Positions 1 to 15,400 of a DNA stretch of 64,000 bases are shown here, piece after piece (the first letter of the stretch is position 1; each line of letters opens with the position of its first letter). The notes below the pieces were generated by a model, which saw only the letters and a program-made list of their open reading frames with translations, did no database searches and was not told the origin of the DNA. This DNA comes from Aptenodytes patagonicus. Taxonomy: Eukaryota; Chordata; Aves; Sphenisciformes; Spheniscidae. The stretch spans positions 123,068,294 to 123,132,293 of the forward strand of contig NC_134949.1 of the NCBI RefSeq assembly GCF_965638725.1. The letters run 5' to 3'. The translations under genes and the position numbers were made by a program.

Positions 1-3000
1 GGAGTGCTATTTGAAAAAAGCATTCAATGGCTATAAAACTCTCAACTATTGGACAATATTTTCATATCTAAAGCAACTTTTCACAAATAAATATTGCTGA
101 CAAGTATTCAAGCTTTATCAGAGCACTAATTCAGCACAATTATCACTAGCATACTTTGTATGTTAGCGCAGATACTTATTGCAGATAGACACGGCTAGAC
201 TCAGTTGACAATAAAAATTAAAGGCCAGGCATCTCGGGTGCGGTGCCACCTCCGTTTTACTTTCAGCTGTTCCAGGAAAACCTTTTCCTCTTCCAAACAG
301 AAAACAGAGCAGAGGAATGAGTGACCGTTTTCTAAGATGTTAGGCAAAACATGTAAAAGCAAGCAGAAAAGCTATGAAGATTCTGCACATTTACTAAGAT
401 GGTACACATGCCTAAGACCCAAGGCTCAAATACCTTTATATACCTAAAATTATAGAAGGATAAATGCCAATCAAACCAAGTTTTTCAAAAAATTCTACTT
501 ATTTCTCCTGTATTTATTTCTGTTTAGATTCATTAACTGATTCACTTTAATTACAAAATTATCTACAGGTAATATATTTACAGTAGAAAGCATATCGTGA
601 AACACCAAGTCTTTTTGGAAGAGAAGATGCTTCTTAAAAGTGTATGAAAATACCTGAAAAAGACTGTCCAGCAGTATTATAGTTCAATCCATTACATGTT
701 GGGGGTGGGGGGCTGCAAGAAAAAAAAATAAATCCACAAAATAAAAAGCCAAAGACCAAGATGATAATCTTTAACCAAGGCAAATGGAAACAAGATCATT
801 CCCATGGCCGGATGCAGTTGCAGTGTTGATTATTTATTTCTATTTAAGGCGGAAAGAGGAAAGAAAAGGCGACGGAGACAATAGTACAGTCTATAACTCA
901 TCACGGAAGCGGTGCACATGCCACACTAGAAAAGGCTAACTATGGAAAGGGAAGGGCAGGAAATCCTTAAACAACTCTTCTAACTTAAACTTGTTGAAGG
1001 CTTCTATAAAAATAGGTATCTATATAAATACTTTCCTCAGAGTGGAGATTAAAAAAGGGGAAAGAGAGGAAAATTCTCCAAAGATCATCTATATTTATTA
1101 TGAACTAAAAAAGAACAAGGGCTTTTAAACCAAAATGTGTTAATAGGCCATTTTTGCATACTACAGAAAAAGCATCTGTAAACTATTCACGGCAGAACTG
1201 AAGGAAGTTATTTGTTAAAAAAATGTTCCCGCACCCCCCAAGATATAAAGTAATATCTCATAAGCACGGTGTAACTATGAAATAAAGGAAGCATGAGGTA
1301 TTCTTCCTACCACTATAACTTGGAAAAATCATCAGCAGTCTGACCTTTTCAAGGTTATTTATTTGAATACCAGTGTGGGGAAAAAAAATCTAGACAGTAA
1401 TTAACAGATCAGTGGATTTGCAAGATGAAACAATTTAAGAAAGAAAGAAGGGACATGCTATACACATCAGCTCCTAAAACAAAAATGGCCCTTCAGATAA
1501 TTATTTCTTGAGCGAGGGGGCACCTTCTGAAGATGAAGAACACTTTGTTTTGTAAAGAGGGAACAGCTGTAAAGTTATTTATAAGTTAGATTCAGCAGAG
1601 GGAGAGGTCCAGGGGATAGGGCACATGCTTAGAGTTGGATTCATGCATTCTTTAAGCACGTCATGCATACTCTGACACTTACCACAGCTGGAGAGCTGCA
1701 CTCCGATGCTGCCTCTGCACATTGCCCATGCATTACGGTGAGCTAAGGGGCATTGAGGAAATGTTGGTGCTGGGCTTGCACACCGGTATCTAAATGTATG
1801 GTATACCATGTTTGAAGACTGAACAGGGACCAAATGTCAGAGAAATGGGCCTTTAGTGTTAACCTAGATATATTTAAATGTTGACAGTGACATCAGTAGA
1901 ACTATCTTCAGCAGCCGAAACAAGAAGTGATGAGGAATGGAAGTTCTTGCATGAAGACAATCACATCATGACAGCTTATAAGAACGGATGTAGAGTGAAA
2001 GACACAGGAACCAAGTTCCCCAAATACCTCTTGTGGTAAGAGGAAAAAAGACCCCAGTAAGTGATCCAGCAGTGTGTCACAATCCAGTCCCACAACTGAG
2101 AGTATTTTATTCAAACCCTAACAAATTGAAGCCCGTGTGGTCAAAGCTCCCCAATATCCAGATGTTCCAGTAGCAAGCACATGCTTTCAAAATTCCTGCC
2201 TTCCACCCTGAAGCTAGAAGCAGCATCCACAACATAAATGAAAAATGCTAACAAAACATTGAACCTGAATTTGGTTTATGATTTTAAAAACCGAAGCCAA
2301 TAAGCTGTGATCTGTTTTGATACATACACGTATAAGTACGGTGATGAAGACACGACATATTTTACAAAACAGGAGTTTTTAAAAACTAAATGTTGAGATG
2401 ATTGGGCAGGGTTATGATCCAGACTCAAATATTAGAGACTATGTCTTCTAAATATATATATTTTATAATATGTTGGAGTAAAAGCTTGATGTCAGCATCC
2501 TAGTCTTTTAAATATTGCTTGAGGAAAAAAATATTTGTCCGGCTCTCTGGCTTTATGAAACACACACTGATCATCACAGCAGGTGGCATTTTTGGTTCAA
2601 TATGCTTCTGTATCCATTGAAACTTTTCAGAAAAGACCAAAAAAAGTCAAGATATTTTTATCTCACTTTGTACGTTCTAGATAATGAAGGAGATAATGAT
2701 AAAAGGTCAGTACAGAGGAGAAAAAGCGGAAGGAATGAATCTGTGTCAGCTTATCTTTATTCCCTACTCAACATCTAAATCAAGAGTTACCATTATAAAG
2801 CATGAATCATTGCATATTAAAGCTTCAGATAAACCACTTTAAGAAGCCTAACTACTTTTTCTTTGAGCAACCAAGGTTTTGTTTTCAAATCTGTTCTGAA
2901 ACAGCCAGATAGTATTTTAGTGGTTTCCAGGACTATGACCAAGGATCTCTGATAGGTATTTCGGATCAACTGGTTAGATAAGGAGTTCTAAAGTTCTTTG

Positions 3001-6000
3001 ATGCAAGAAAACTCTGAAGCCAGCTGTCATTTCTACTGGTGATTTTGGAGGCTGCTAGGAGCATGCCACCAACCTGTGTTTTGGTATAACTTGCACCATT
3101 AACTCTACTCCTCGATTCCACAGAGTGCATTGCAATATGACAAGTCTGTAACATGTTAAGCGAAAATTTCAAAACAAGTAAGTGACATCTGATGGTGGAA
3201 ACCAAAACCCAGTCATTCCTATCTGATTGCACTCAAACAGAACCAGAGCTTTTGAGCTGCAATGAATGATGATCACACTTGGAAAATAAAATCAGTTCAC
3301 CATGGCTAGTTAAACAAAACAGTAGTAAGTGGGGAAGGATATTCACTCCTCAGTTCCACCTGTATTTTCCTATTAGGTGGTCTTGAAATTCTGCAGTCTG
3401 GAGTTTCTCCAGAACAGATGCACACTCCTCAAGGCTAATGAAAGTAAAAAAGGCAGCTTGGGCCATCACTGCAATAAACACTTTATTTACTCCCCCAACA
3501 TAACAGCAAGGTGCTGCTTTTATTCAAACCAGTGGTCTGTCTTGGTGGTCCCTCCTCCCAGAAGCTGTTTCTCAACATTACTCTGGTAGACTTTTGAGAA
3601 CTCGGGTATAGTCTTACACCCAAAGATAATACACAGGTGTCATTCTGTGGACTACTCCCCCTCACAGATGGAGTACAGCTGATTTAAAATCTTCACGAGC
3701 TATTATTACTCTTTGATGACATTTGCTGAAGTAGCATACTGGCTTGCCCATAGTCCAATTACTTTACAGCAACTTTGGAGCGCCTTCTTTTGAATAAAAA
3801 AATTGTGGAGAATGGTTTGGAACAGTCAGTCTTTCCTCACAGGATCTCCAAAACCTGTGAGACAATTTTGTTTACCATTTAATCAATAATTCTTGAAAGT
3901 TCCAACCTTATTTCTTCTCCCTTCACTTAAAAATTTCACCTATTAAAGACATGTGAATTGCAACCCAGGCTTGCTCCAATGAATGCCAGTTAACTTACTA
4001 ATTTTCTTGATCTTAATTCAACAGCTTTTCACACAACAGAAGAAAAAAAAAAAAAAAAACACCTGCAGAAGTTTACCTGCATCTATTGCTATTATTTCAA
4101 AAGGAGAAAAAAGAAGAAATCCTACTCAAATTAGTTCTTAATGCAATTACAAACATTTATTTGAAGTCTGAAACTACAGACTGTACCCTGAAGCTGTATG
4201 TCCTTCCAGCAGAAAGCCACAATGCCAAGGGATCCAGAGTTTTGACCACAGAAGTGTGCATCACCTATGGACGTCAGCAAGGTTTCTATGAAGCCAAGTG
4301 CTGAATTCAGCCGTTTCTCTGCACACAGAAGCTATCCACTCCACAATTACTCCACTGAGGGATTAAAAAAAAAGATTCAAATAACCCACTGATGATTTTT
4401 TTTTTAAAACACAGATTCCAAAAGCACTGCCAAGAAGGAAAGTAGCTGAATAGACTCTTACAAGGTTTTTTTTAATGGGAGCTTAAAATATATGAACTGT
4501 TGTCATGCTTGCATTATGTAGCCTACATATGTTCAAACAGAATATGAAGAGCTGTGCTCTATCATAGAAGGGCTATTTACAGATTCAATGTGTGACAGTT
4601 TTCCAGCCAACCATCTGAAAAATAAATACCTACAGTGTGCTTATTCCTTCCTTGGAAAAATCCATGACTTACACTTCCAAGCATTAAACACTAAATTCCT
4701 GTTCACTGACTGGTAACATAAAAATGGTAATTTGGAAATTCCACTACAGAATATTTGAGTAACCAACTAGACTAGTTTAGAAAACTTTTTAATATGGCAA
4801 GTATATTCCAAAATTTAAAGTCTTTTTTCAACACATTTCCACTCCTGCAAGGAATTTACTCAAATGATCCATAGTAAATGGATTACAATTTTGTCCTCAT
4901 TCAAGTATTCTGGAAGGAAATAAACATTTTCATACAGTATATTTACTGGCAATGATTTTTCTATTCATATTAAAAACACTATTCCACCTGGAAAAATGAC
5001 TTCTAAGTGCTAAAAACTAGCATCCAAAAGTTTGCAAAATTGCAGTGACTAAATAGAATAGTGGACTTATGAAAAAAAAGTAAGTATATTAGGATTTTAT
5101 ATGCTGAGAGCATTTTAGAAGAGATAAACAACTTCTGTTTAATTAAGATTGTTTCATTGAGAAAAATATTTTTAATCAGAGGCAAAACCAGAACAAGAAA
5201 TTAAGAACTGCACAGCATTCTGTCAGTCCATATGGACAGATTATACAAACAGAGGCTATTCAAATACTCTCAACACCTGTGCAAACCAGCATATTAAACT
5301 GATCATGAATAAACCTGCTGAGGAAAGAACGGAGCCCTCTACAGAAAAAACTCCAAGCAGCCTCTCTACTTTGTTCAAGAGGTGACATTTTGGAACAAAG
5401 GTGTTGATGTGCCACGACGCTCAGTTATTACCAACTCATGTAATGCCACCTGGAAGCCTGACCAGCACTAGAATTCCTTCCCGCTCATCTATACCTCAAA
5501 GCCATCCTGCACTTGGGACCTACAAATCATTCCATACAGAGTAGCTGGTGTCTCTTTGGAAAACACCAGAACAGAGCAAAGAATATTTATGATTGCTGTA
5601 CACCTAGGAAGTATGTTAGAAAGCCCATAAAGTTTGTTCTCACTTGGAAAGCAGAAAACAGTCATTAGCAAATAGCATCTTAAAAGGTTAGGAATTTCTG
5701 AGGAGCACTCTACGTTCACTCGGAGGATTAGTAAGAGCCTATAACCCTATATTCAGACATCATTCAGGGATAATCTCCTCAGGACATCACTTAATCCTTT
5801 AAAGAATGATCTGGAAAAAACGCATTGTTTATTGTGCTTTACTTTGAAAGAGCTCCTTCATGCAAGTATAAATCCACGGAAGAAAAATTTCCCTTAAAGT
5901 GATAGCGAGAGTTTTCTCAAAGTCATCAGACAGCAGGCAAAAAATGGACTGTCTTGAGCCTCTTAGCAAGTTTCAATCAAGTATGATACCAGGATAAAGG

Positions 6001-9000
6001 GTTAAAGGATGGCATTTGCGATAAAAGAGTTGCATGAAAATATCAGGGACTGGGCAGAGTAGAAAGACCAAGGAAGAAGCATGCAGAACTCTGTTGTCAG
6101 CTATTTTGCTTGGCAGAAGCCAGCCAGGCAGCTTATGTGGGCCTCCAGACACGCTAGAACAAGTATCAGCATATGCTGCAGGATGTAAAGAAGGGAGAAT
6201 TCAGAACTTTGCAGAAGGTGACGGCCAAAGACACAAATGCAAAGTAAGACAGACGTTTGTTCCACAATCTGTGAAATTTGCTTAGTGTACAAAGGAATTT
6301 GCAAGCTTTAGGGGCTCACTTAATCCACAGACTATAATAAAATCTTAAAAATAAAAATCATTGAAGTCACCTTAGGAAAAAAAATGTCTTGGTTTTCCAG
6401 GAGTTTCCAGAGCTCAAAACAAAAGTTAAGAATGAGTGAGGGCTAAGGATAGTTTAGAAGGACCACCTCTTAACTTGCACATAAAGGCTGAAACACGCAC
6501 TGAGCAAGCAATGTGAATCTGAAAAGTATATTTGGCACAGTATGCATGCTTTTGGTTTTAAGAATGAGAGCACAAAGGTTAGAAGTGACAGAAAGAATTA
6601 CGAGTAGCTATCTGGGGCATGGTAAAGTGGACAAATATTGAGGAGGAAAAAAAGAATCCAAATGGATGGAGAAGTGCGGTGATAGGTTCAAGCTTGGTTC
6701 TGTATACGGAACAGGGGAGGACAGTGTTCAGCTCAATGGTATCTTGTATGGCTAAGAATTAACTTTTAAAAGCCCTTTCTTGTCATTAAATTTCTTCATA
6801 CGTATTTAACCGAAAATGAGGCACCCATCCACTTTCCAAAGAAATTCAAAGTTAAAGTTGCCTAAGCGCCATTCCTTTATATTGCCCTCTCAGAAATAGC
6901 CCAGAAGTTAGCAAGACACAGTTCAGTACAGCTGAACAAGAAAGGTGAATACAGCAGTTTTCACTTACTAAATAACAAAATATTCAACCTATTCCACTAG
7001 ACCTAACTGGTCTAATATTCAAGAATATATCCATGTACAAGCTGTTGCCCACAAAAAGAAAAAAAACCACCCACACCAAACAAACAAAAGAACAAAACAC
7101 AAACCAACTTCTTATGCGGCCCCCTAAAAGAACTTGGATGCAATCGTCCCTGGTAGGACCAGCTCTCGTCAAGGAAGGGTAAGCAGCAAAAAGTGAGACT
7201 TGTCAGTCATTCAATACTCACAGCTTCATATCTACGAAAGGATGTGAGTAAGTCCATGCAACTCCCTTCCAAACACCAAGAGCTCCCCTAGGCTTTTGGA
7301 TCAACAGCCCCTGTCACAAAAACTACTGCAGGATTTGCTCCAAGGAAGACTGAAAGCTGTACTCCCTCACCTCACGCACTTTTTTCTGGCATTTCTGATA
7401 TACCCTTTTAGTCTTGTAATGCCATAATCATGAACACTGTTCGGATCCCACTTGCCAGTGCAAAAAGCATGAAAGTTCACACACTTCAATGCATTTGCAT
7501 GGGTGAAAAACACAACAGACTGTAGAACTTGGCTGATAATTACACTGATAACATGAAAAAAAAATATTCATTACCATCCAGTAAAGAAATATTTGGCCAA
7601 TTTACTGCATATGAGGATACCATTTTCCGTCAGTTCTCTGAACAACAGTAATCAGTACTGCAGTGTACGTACATTATCAAATACGTAACTTGTGGAGTAC
7701 CAATGCAGAAGCCTTCATTTCTATAGTTAAGTTGTTTCAATTGTGCAGTCTTTGACTTTGCTTAGTTGCTACCCTGAAAGTAAAAGCCTGACAGTCAAAG
7801 GAGAGAAGACAAGTAACAGTTTCAGAAGGGAGAGTGAAAACAGTCCCACCTTTTAAATTATGCCAGCAGGAAAACACGGGTAGAAGAGGCAAGTTCAGGG
7901 AAGAAAGTAGAGAACTCCCTTGAGCATCTTAAAAACTTGAAGACTTCCTCCAAAATACCCACACCTTTTGTCTGATAGTAAATTTCATATTTATTTCAAA
8001 ATAAGCATTTTTAGAAAGCTATGAGAAAGTCAAAGAGCAGCTACTGTAATTGCTTGCTGTTCTAACTATAGCTTTTCTTATTTATGCCACATGATTTGTA
8101 TAAAATCATGGAAAGCTGCAGTATTTCCTGATAGCAGAAGGCAAAGGGTGGTCACTCAAATATTTCTTTGACTAATTCATTCCACTGGGTTTTCCATAAG
8201 TGATTCATGGGTGTACTCAACTTTCCTGGAAAACATTTCACCAAGTCTGCACAGTATGTAAAGTAGTATATTCTCATTGTCTAGTTTCTAAATGTTAATC
8301 TTTGAGACTCTCTTTAAAAGCAAACAACATGTTTTAGTGACTTCATTCTATCAAATATGATTTTGTTAACTCAAGCACGCCTATACCCAGAATAACTGCC
8401 ATCACGGCAAACATGCACACGCTTGTTTTCCTAAACAAGTTACTCCAGGCTTACACACAGTTCTACTTCGACATGCAACTAGATTTAGTACATCCTTTAA
8501 TAGTCCTTTTTATCCTCTCTTGCCTGTCCTGATCCTGACATCACTATTTTACATCTTGATTCTGTTCCCAGTTAAAGTTAATGCCATAACATTGCCACTT
8601 TCCTAAATGAAAGGAGGATCAAGTCCTTATCTGTAAGCTCCTCTTAGAAGGGATTTATCACTTTTTAGCTGTTGCTGCCAAAATGATACTACAAAACCCC
8701 TGAAACTATAAATAAATACAAAGTTACCTGTTTAATACAACTGAAGGTAAGACTATGAGGACAGGTTACAACAATTTGACTTTGTGGCAACCTCGAAAGC
8801 CAGGGCCTGTTAGGCTCCAGTGAAAATACAAACAGTTCCTGCAAAAAGAAGCTTCAAAGAGCAGAGCTGTCAGCAGATCTAATGCCCTTGCCATTAACCC
8901 AGAAAGGGCTACTGTGTTTAAATAGCGGGACGCTTACCCTGTATCAGTGTGTATGTGGGAAGAGAAAATGAACAGTCAAGTATATACATTTGAATCCCAA

Positions 9001-9412
9001 ATCTACAGACACACTCATAAACAGAATTGGAGATTCCCAAACAATTCCTCATGCTTCTTTATAAAAAGGTGATAATTATAAACACTGGCCTGATTCAAGA
9101 TTTAGGTGAAAACGATGTTCCACATGGCAAGAAATTTACTCAGCCTCTTAAGAGGAGCATCTCTGAGGAAACCTTCTCTGCCAAATCCTCTGAGACAGAA
9201 GTCTTGAGAAACTGGGAAAGAGGGTAGGTTGGAGATGGGGGAGGTAAGGGGGTGTACAATTTGTTTTTGTTTAAAAATTTTGAAAAGAAATCTAAATGCT
9301 TATTTTCCCCAAAAAATATTATGAAAAAAACCAAAATGTATGCAAATTTTTCACTCCGTTTCCTATATATCCCCATTTACTAGAACTCCAGCCTTAGATG
9401 CCCTAGGAAACA

Positions 9413-9415
<3 letters not shown>

Positions 9416-9444
<29 letters not shown>
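9416..9444. repeat. T29 homopolymer tract
   Basis: An uninterrupted run of 29 T on the plus strand, which is an A29 tract in the RCAN1 sense. There is no AATAAA-type signal within about 30 bases on the side where a retrotransposed minus-strand transcript would end. I therefore read it as a simple repeat, not a processed-gene tail. Confidence 0.9.
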
Positions 9445-12400
9445 GGTAAGGAAATTTAGAAAGAGCCTCTGAATACTTGCATCATCTATTAAAAGTTTGT
9501 TCTTTTCTTGGAAGTCCTAACACTACAAAGAGTTTGTTTACATAGAGGGACTGTGAAATAATTACAAGTTCCCTGAAACTACTTGCCCAGCTGGTTTCTA
9601 AAAATCCCTTGTGGTGTCAGTTCAACACAGCACACACCAGTGAGGCCAACTTCAGTACTTGATCAAAGTTCTGGTTACCCTCTGTCGGACCAAGCCCGAG
9701 TCAGGAGGGTACTACTTAAACAAATGAGTCTTCAAAGTAGTTCCCAGGACCCTCATTCCTCCCATTTTCATTAAGAAATTTAAGGGAACTTAATTTTGTT
9801 TGGTATGCAGATAAGCTCTGGGTATAGTGAAACTACACATAACATTATTTAACATTATTTATATCTGGGTTGCTGCCTCTGTGCAATTCAAAGGGTAACA
9901 GGTTGATTTCTCTCACCAGACATTCTTTCCTGCTTAAAAGGGCAATCGATTACCCAATTCCTCCCTTCCCAGACAGTCTGACAAAGCACCGCTCACATTT
10001 CTCATGGCTTGAATCTGACTTACAAATTTCATTTTGATGAGAGCTTTACAGTCCTTGCTTCAGGCAAGTTCTGCTGGACTTCCATTAAGCCCCCATTTGA
10101 AATTACTTAAAGTGTCTACACTCTATGCTCTATTCATTTTTACCAATTTTAGAAACATAGGTTATCACACATATAAGTAAAACAGCGCTATCAAAATAGG
10201 TTTTCAGTGTTATAAAATTGTTCCTATTTCCCAGTGAAGGTTAAATCATCAAGACGTTTCCATGCGATATTAAACATGGATGTAATTTCTCACGTTTCCC
10301 TACTGCTTTCAAATTTCTTGTTTACTTGTTCTCGTAGTCCCCCAAACCCTGTTTTGGAAAATACAACCATGAAGCCTTTTCTCCGGCCAAGGAAGAAAGG
10401 CAGACAGCTCCCTTCAGGGCGCTGCCCAGAGCGCCCAAGAGCTATTCTTAGTCTGTTTGCTATTAATGCCACTCTCCAAGGTATTTCTGAGGAACTTCAT
10501 TAAGTTACTGCAACAATAACGACCTAGTCAAAGGAAAGACTACTATTGTATACTTAGCCTACAGAAATAAAGACATCTTTCCCATGTGAACAGTTAGGGC
10601 TTATCATTTTTTCCAGATGAATTGGGTTTTGACTGAACTACTTCTGTAAAAAGCTTGGAGGTGAAGTGTTTTATTTCACAAGTTTGAGTATGAGGAAAAC
10701 ACACTAATGTGCTCAAGTGTTCTTCATAAAAACAGTTTGTGCATGATTAACAGATACTCTTTTAGGAGTCAGAGTTTCATAAACAATGTATTTTTAACCA
10801 CCAGACTGGTCACTTCTTCTCAAAGTCACTTGATTCTGACAGCCTCTAAGGAAAGCACTACCTTGGTTGTTTCTAAAGCCAACTCAGAAAATTTTAGCTG
10901 ACATTTCAAACCTGCCAAGCAGAGCAAAAAAGAGCTTACAACAAGCATTTCCAGTTCTACATTATGCAACCTAAATGTTACAACAAGGTTTTTGCAAAAA
11001 TGTAAAAGAATTACACAGTCTTCAAATAAGACAATATGCAATGCAAAGTACTAACCAGAACAGCCAGCAAAAAAATGATACTTAAAACACGCAAGGGGAG
11101 AGGGAGGTGGGAAAGGTGGGGAAGAGAGATTTAACAGTAATGTGCAAATACATGAAAAGATTAAGTACACTGGAAAAAAAGAAATGAGGAGGAAACAAAC
11201 ACAAAAAAATCTTACCAGCAGTTCCCTTAAGAAACCATGGTCTTGTGAATTTACAAGAGAAGCTACATTGTCAACTACCAGAAAGAGTCAACTGCCTGTT
11301 TTGAGGCTCGGAAACTACCAGTTACATTAAATATAAATCAGCTTGCAATAACAAAACTTTCCAGGGTATGTTCTTCCTTATAGGGGAGAGGAACAAAACC
11401 CAACCAAACCACCCCACACTGCTAAACTGGGAACAATTCTCTTTTAAATTGCTCTACTGCACACTGTTTCGTCTGTAATTAAACACAACTGCAGAATGTA
11501 GTAATTACAGCAATTCCTTTTCTGTCTAGTATGGATGAGGCTCCAATATACTATAAAATAAATATAATCAGATCTGTCTGTTCAGTAGTAAACTTCGGTG
11601 TCCCACATCCAATCTATTAAAAAAAATAAGATTATTCACTTCAAGATTTAAGGCGACCTGGTTGGGTTGACACATTAAGACTTTTCAGCACTTGATTTGC
11701 TTATGGTCATTCTTTCGTTTTAGATTTATAGATCCAACTACTATTTCCCCCCAAACCCTCATGGTCTGTCACACAGCTAACTTCTCAGTCTTCCTAGCCT
11801 TTACTCCTATTAGATATGTCCAACTGTTCAGAAAGAACGCGGCTGACCTTCCAAGCCAACACCACTGCTCAGCGTAACTGTTCCCAGCACTGTGCCAATT
11901 CCTCAGTGCCACAAGCAGCAGGTTCTCCTGCCAGGGAGCTGCCCTGGTGCGCAGGGGCCTGAAAGGGACCTCGGCTCCTCTGCTGACACCACCTCAGCTT
12001 TTGGACTACATTAGTGCAAACTGCTGATAGCTTATCTGTAAGTGGCTGTATTGCATTGCAGTTTTGAAGCACTGAAGTGTTGCAGCTGGCTTTTGATCTC
12101 CTGTTACTTGGCTTTCACAGGATCCTTTACCTCGTACTCAAAGCTTATACTTGGGCAATTTTTAAGGATAAGATGACGGGGCAACTGCCCTCCTAATAAT
12201 TACGGTTAAACTGTAGGTCCCAAACACTGGGCTGCGGGAGTTTAAACCAGGTTTAGTCTAGGAAAGGGAGATGCGGAAGCAAAGACAGCACAGATACACA
12301 GATTTAAGTAACTTCTACTTTCCAATTTACGATCAACCACTAAGTGATCAGAAGCTAATTCTTATCAATCCATCTGGTTCTCCTATAATCTAGGATTTTT

Positions 12401-15400
12401 TAAATCTATTTATTTAGAAGTGATATTAGACTTTACTTTTTGAAGCATCACATGCCTTCTGTTTCATTACTCACCATGGCATTTGAAAGAATGGATCTAC
12501 TACAAATAACTTTAATAGCTGATTAACTGTGGGAAAGAAACACCCCTCAAAAAATAGACACCAGTGTCATCATCTGTTTCCCAGACCAAAGGACTCTCTA
12601 AATAGCATCAACTCAGGTCCCAGCTATGTCATACAAGACTCTTCTTCATCGCCCCTGTATTGCAAATTACAATGGGGCTTGACTGTTCAGTATTTCCATT
12701 TACTTCCTGCACTGGCTTCTTCTACAGGAATCTACAAGACAGTCACTAAAATATTCTTAATTTAACAAAAGTCCACTATTAAATAAAAAACTGGTTCAGA
12801 ACACTTTCAGAGATAAAAGCTTCAAAATCAGTGTGGTATTCTGTAACACCTGTGCATTATGGAGGGGAAAAATGCACTCACAGCAGTGCGTAAGAATTAA
12901 GCAGCTGCACATAATTTTATACTGGTTAATTCACTTTGACCAGCAAACATTTTGTATATCTTTCAGGCTTCAAACACACCTTCAGGACTGCATCGTCCAT
13001 GGAGTCAGAGGCTTATTATAGTAGGTAATATAGTGGGTATTATTATTTTCAGCTAGCAAATTAAAATTTGCTGTCATTTACAGTATCTAGAAGGCAGCTC
13101 TTCAGAGGTTCCCAAGAAAGAAGCTGGCAATTTCAATTTTGTTTCCATTGAACATGCACAGATCTCAGAATTGTCATCAGCTTTAAGAGTATGCTTGGCA
13201 TTTTCAGACGGGAAGGAACAAACATAAGAGACAAAGGGACAACACTCTCACAGAAACCCAGTTTATTCACACCAGAATGCAATGATAGTTTGACAACACT
13301 GGACAAGCTCGTGCATACATATAACCTAATGCCAGGAATGCTGCAAAATCTGATGATAATTCTAAGGTGCGTTTCTTAGAAACTGTGAACCGTGCTATTA
13401 GAAGCAACTCACAACCCACAGCAGCTATCCAGTTGCAGCCTTGTTATCTACTTGGCCCACTTCAGAGCCTTCAAAAGCCCTGCGAGTCCCTGCCTTAGTG
13501 ATAAGGGCACTAGAGTGCAGAGCAGCTGCTCAGAAAGAACGGCCTCGTCCAAGATTGCAAGGCCGGTGTTGCCAGGATGCTTCCACAGTAGCCTAACTCA
13601 TCAACACTTCCCTCATCACACGACAGGAGTCACCTCCTCCTCTCACTTTCAGTTCTGCTGCTTCTGTTTTCTGAAAGCACAGTGGGAGCTTGGGGCATTT
13701 CTGCTCATGCAAACATACTTTGCTGCATGCTGTCAGCTATCATTCTGGTGCACTTAATACAGCTTATATTTAAAATTCACTCTCCATACGTGTGCCAAGT
13801 TTTACCTAAGATAACTGCCTTTTAAAGGATAAACTGGGTAACAGGTGAAACTAAACCTAGATATTACCTTGGCTTTTTTTTTTTTTAAACTTGCAGCATG
13901 AATGTGTATTTTAGTGATTTTTATTTTTCTTTTGATCTTTAGCTGTCATTTCCGAAAAGTAAAGCAGGAGTTGTCCCCAAAGCATTTTTCTAAATTGTTA
14001 CAGTGTTTTTTCAGCTATGACAGGTACATGAACTGTCATACTGAGTGAAGATATGGCCATAATCTTGATGAAATTTAATGAAAAATACTTCTGCAATTAA
14101 CTATTTACTATCATTAAAAAATGCAACTGTATTATGCCAAAACTACTACTTGAGGGAGTGCAAAGTTGGAAGATAAGGACTAAACGGTATAAAAACAGCA
14201 TGTGTTTTCAGGCTTTTTTAATGACTAGTTCTTTACAGCGTGACAACAGTATTTGTTTAACTTAAGTATGAAAGATACTATCACAGGCAAGTAAAAGTTA
14301 CAGTGTTCATCTTCTGACCACTCTCCTGATACATTCTCTGTGACCAAGGGAAAAACAAAAGTCAAGGGAAAAAAAAATTATACTCTAACACAGGAGTCTT
14401 CAGAAAACCACAGTAGTTGTTCAGAAGCAGGCTGGTATTTTTGTGAACTTTAAAGAATGAAATTTTCCACTGGAGTCAGGGAAGGAAGAATGGAAGATAG
14501 TTTCAAAAGATTTTTAAAGAATGTTCTGGGTGGGTAGCAGAAGAAGAATATAATTTCAGTTAGTTATTGTACTTCTAAGAACACACTAAGCGCATCTAGA
14601 AATTTCAAAAGCATTTTAAAAATATACTAATAAAGATAACAAAAGGAGCCGCAGAAGAGTCTAGATTTTATCCTAAATCACATGCAATTTTAGTAAGGTT
14701 AATATCTAATACTGTGATTTTCTCAAGCATGTTAAGTTAGTGACATACTAGATACTGTGATAAGCTATATAACCTGTATTTGCAAACATACTACAATATA
14801 ATCAATTACAGCTTTTTAACGGTCAAATGGCCTAACCGTCTGCAAAGTTTGTGAAGCTTCCTACGTAACTAACCCTTTCATTGCAGCAGCCACACAGTAG
14901 CAACACAAGGGCTGAATTACTTCAACTGCTAGCGGCAATACCTTGGCATTAAAAAAACCCAGCAAAATAGACATATGACCATCTGACCTAATCAGAGATG
15001 CCTCAGGGTAATTTTGCTGTTGAAACACTACTGGTAACAAAAAACACTGGCATGTAAAGCTTTTGAGGTACTTAACAGTAGGGCTTTCAGGATGCATTTA
15101 ATTTCTTTGTTTAGACGGCAAACACACATCTGTTTTAATCAAAGGGGAAAAAAGATCAGTATTGGAAAATAACTCCTGAAACCATTATAACTTCTTGAAT
15201 ATTCAAGGCAACATTTTTTGTTTATGAACTTACGCTTCAGTTAACATTGCTGAAAACCAATACAGTTCTGCATTTCATTCTATCTTCTGCTTCCCCCACC
15301 CTTCCTATAGAAATTTTTGGTTTTCACTTTTTTCAGCAGGGGAGATGAAAACTTCATCATTGCAGCCTAATATTGATAAGAACAGAGTTTTATTTTGGCA

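Noticed and set aside
9416..9444. T29 tract as the tail of a processed gene
   Set aside because: No polyadenylation-type hexamer nearby and no coding-like sequence on the expected side.
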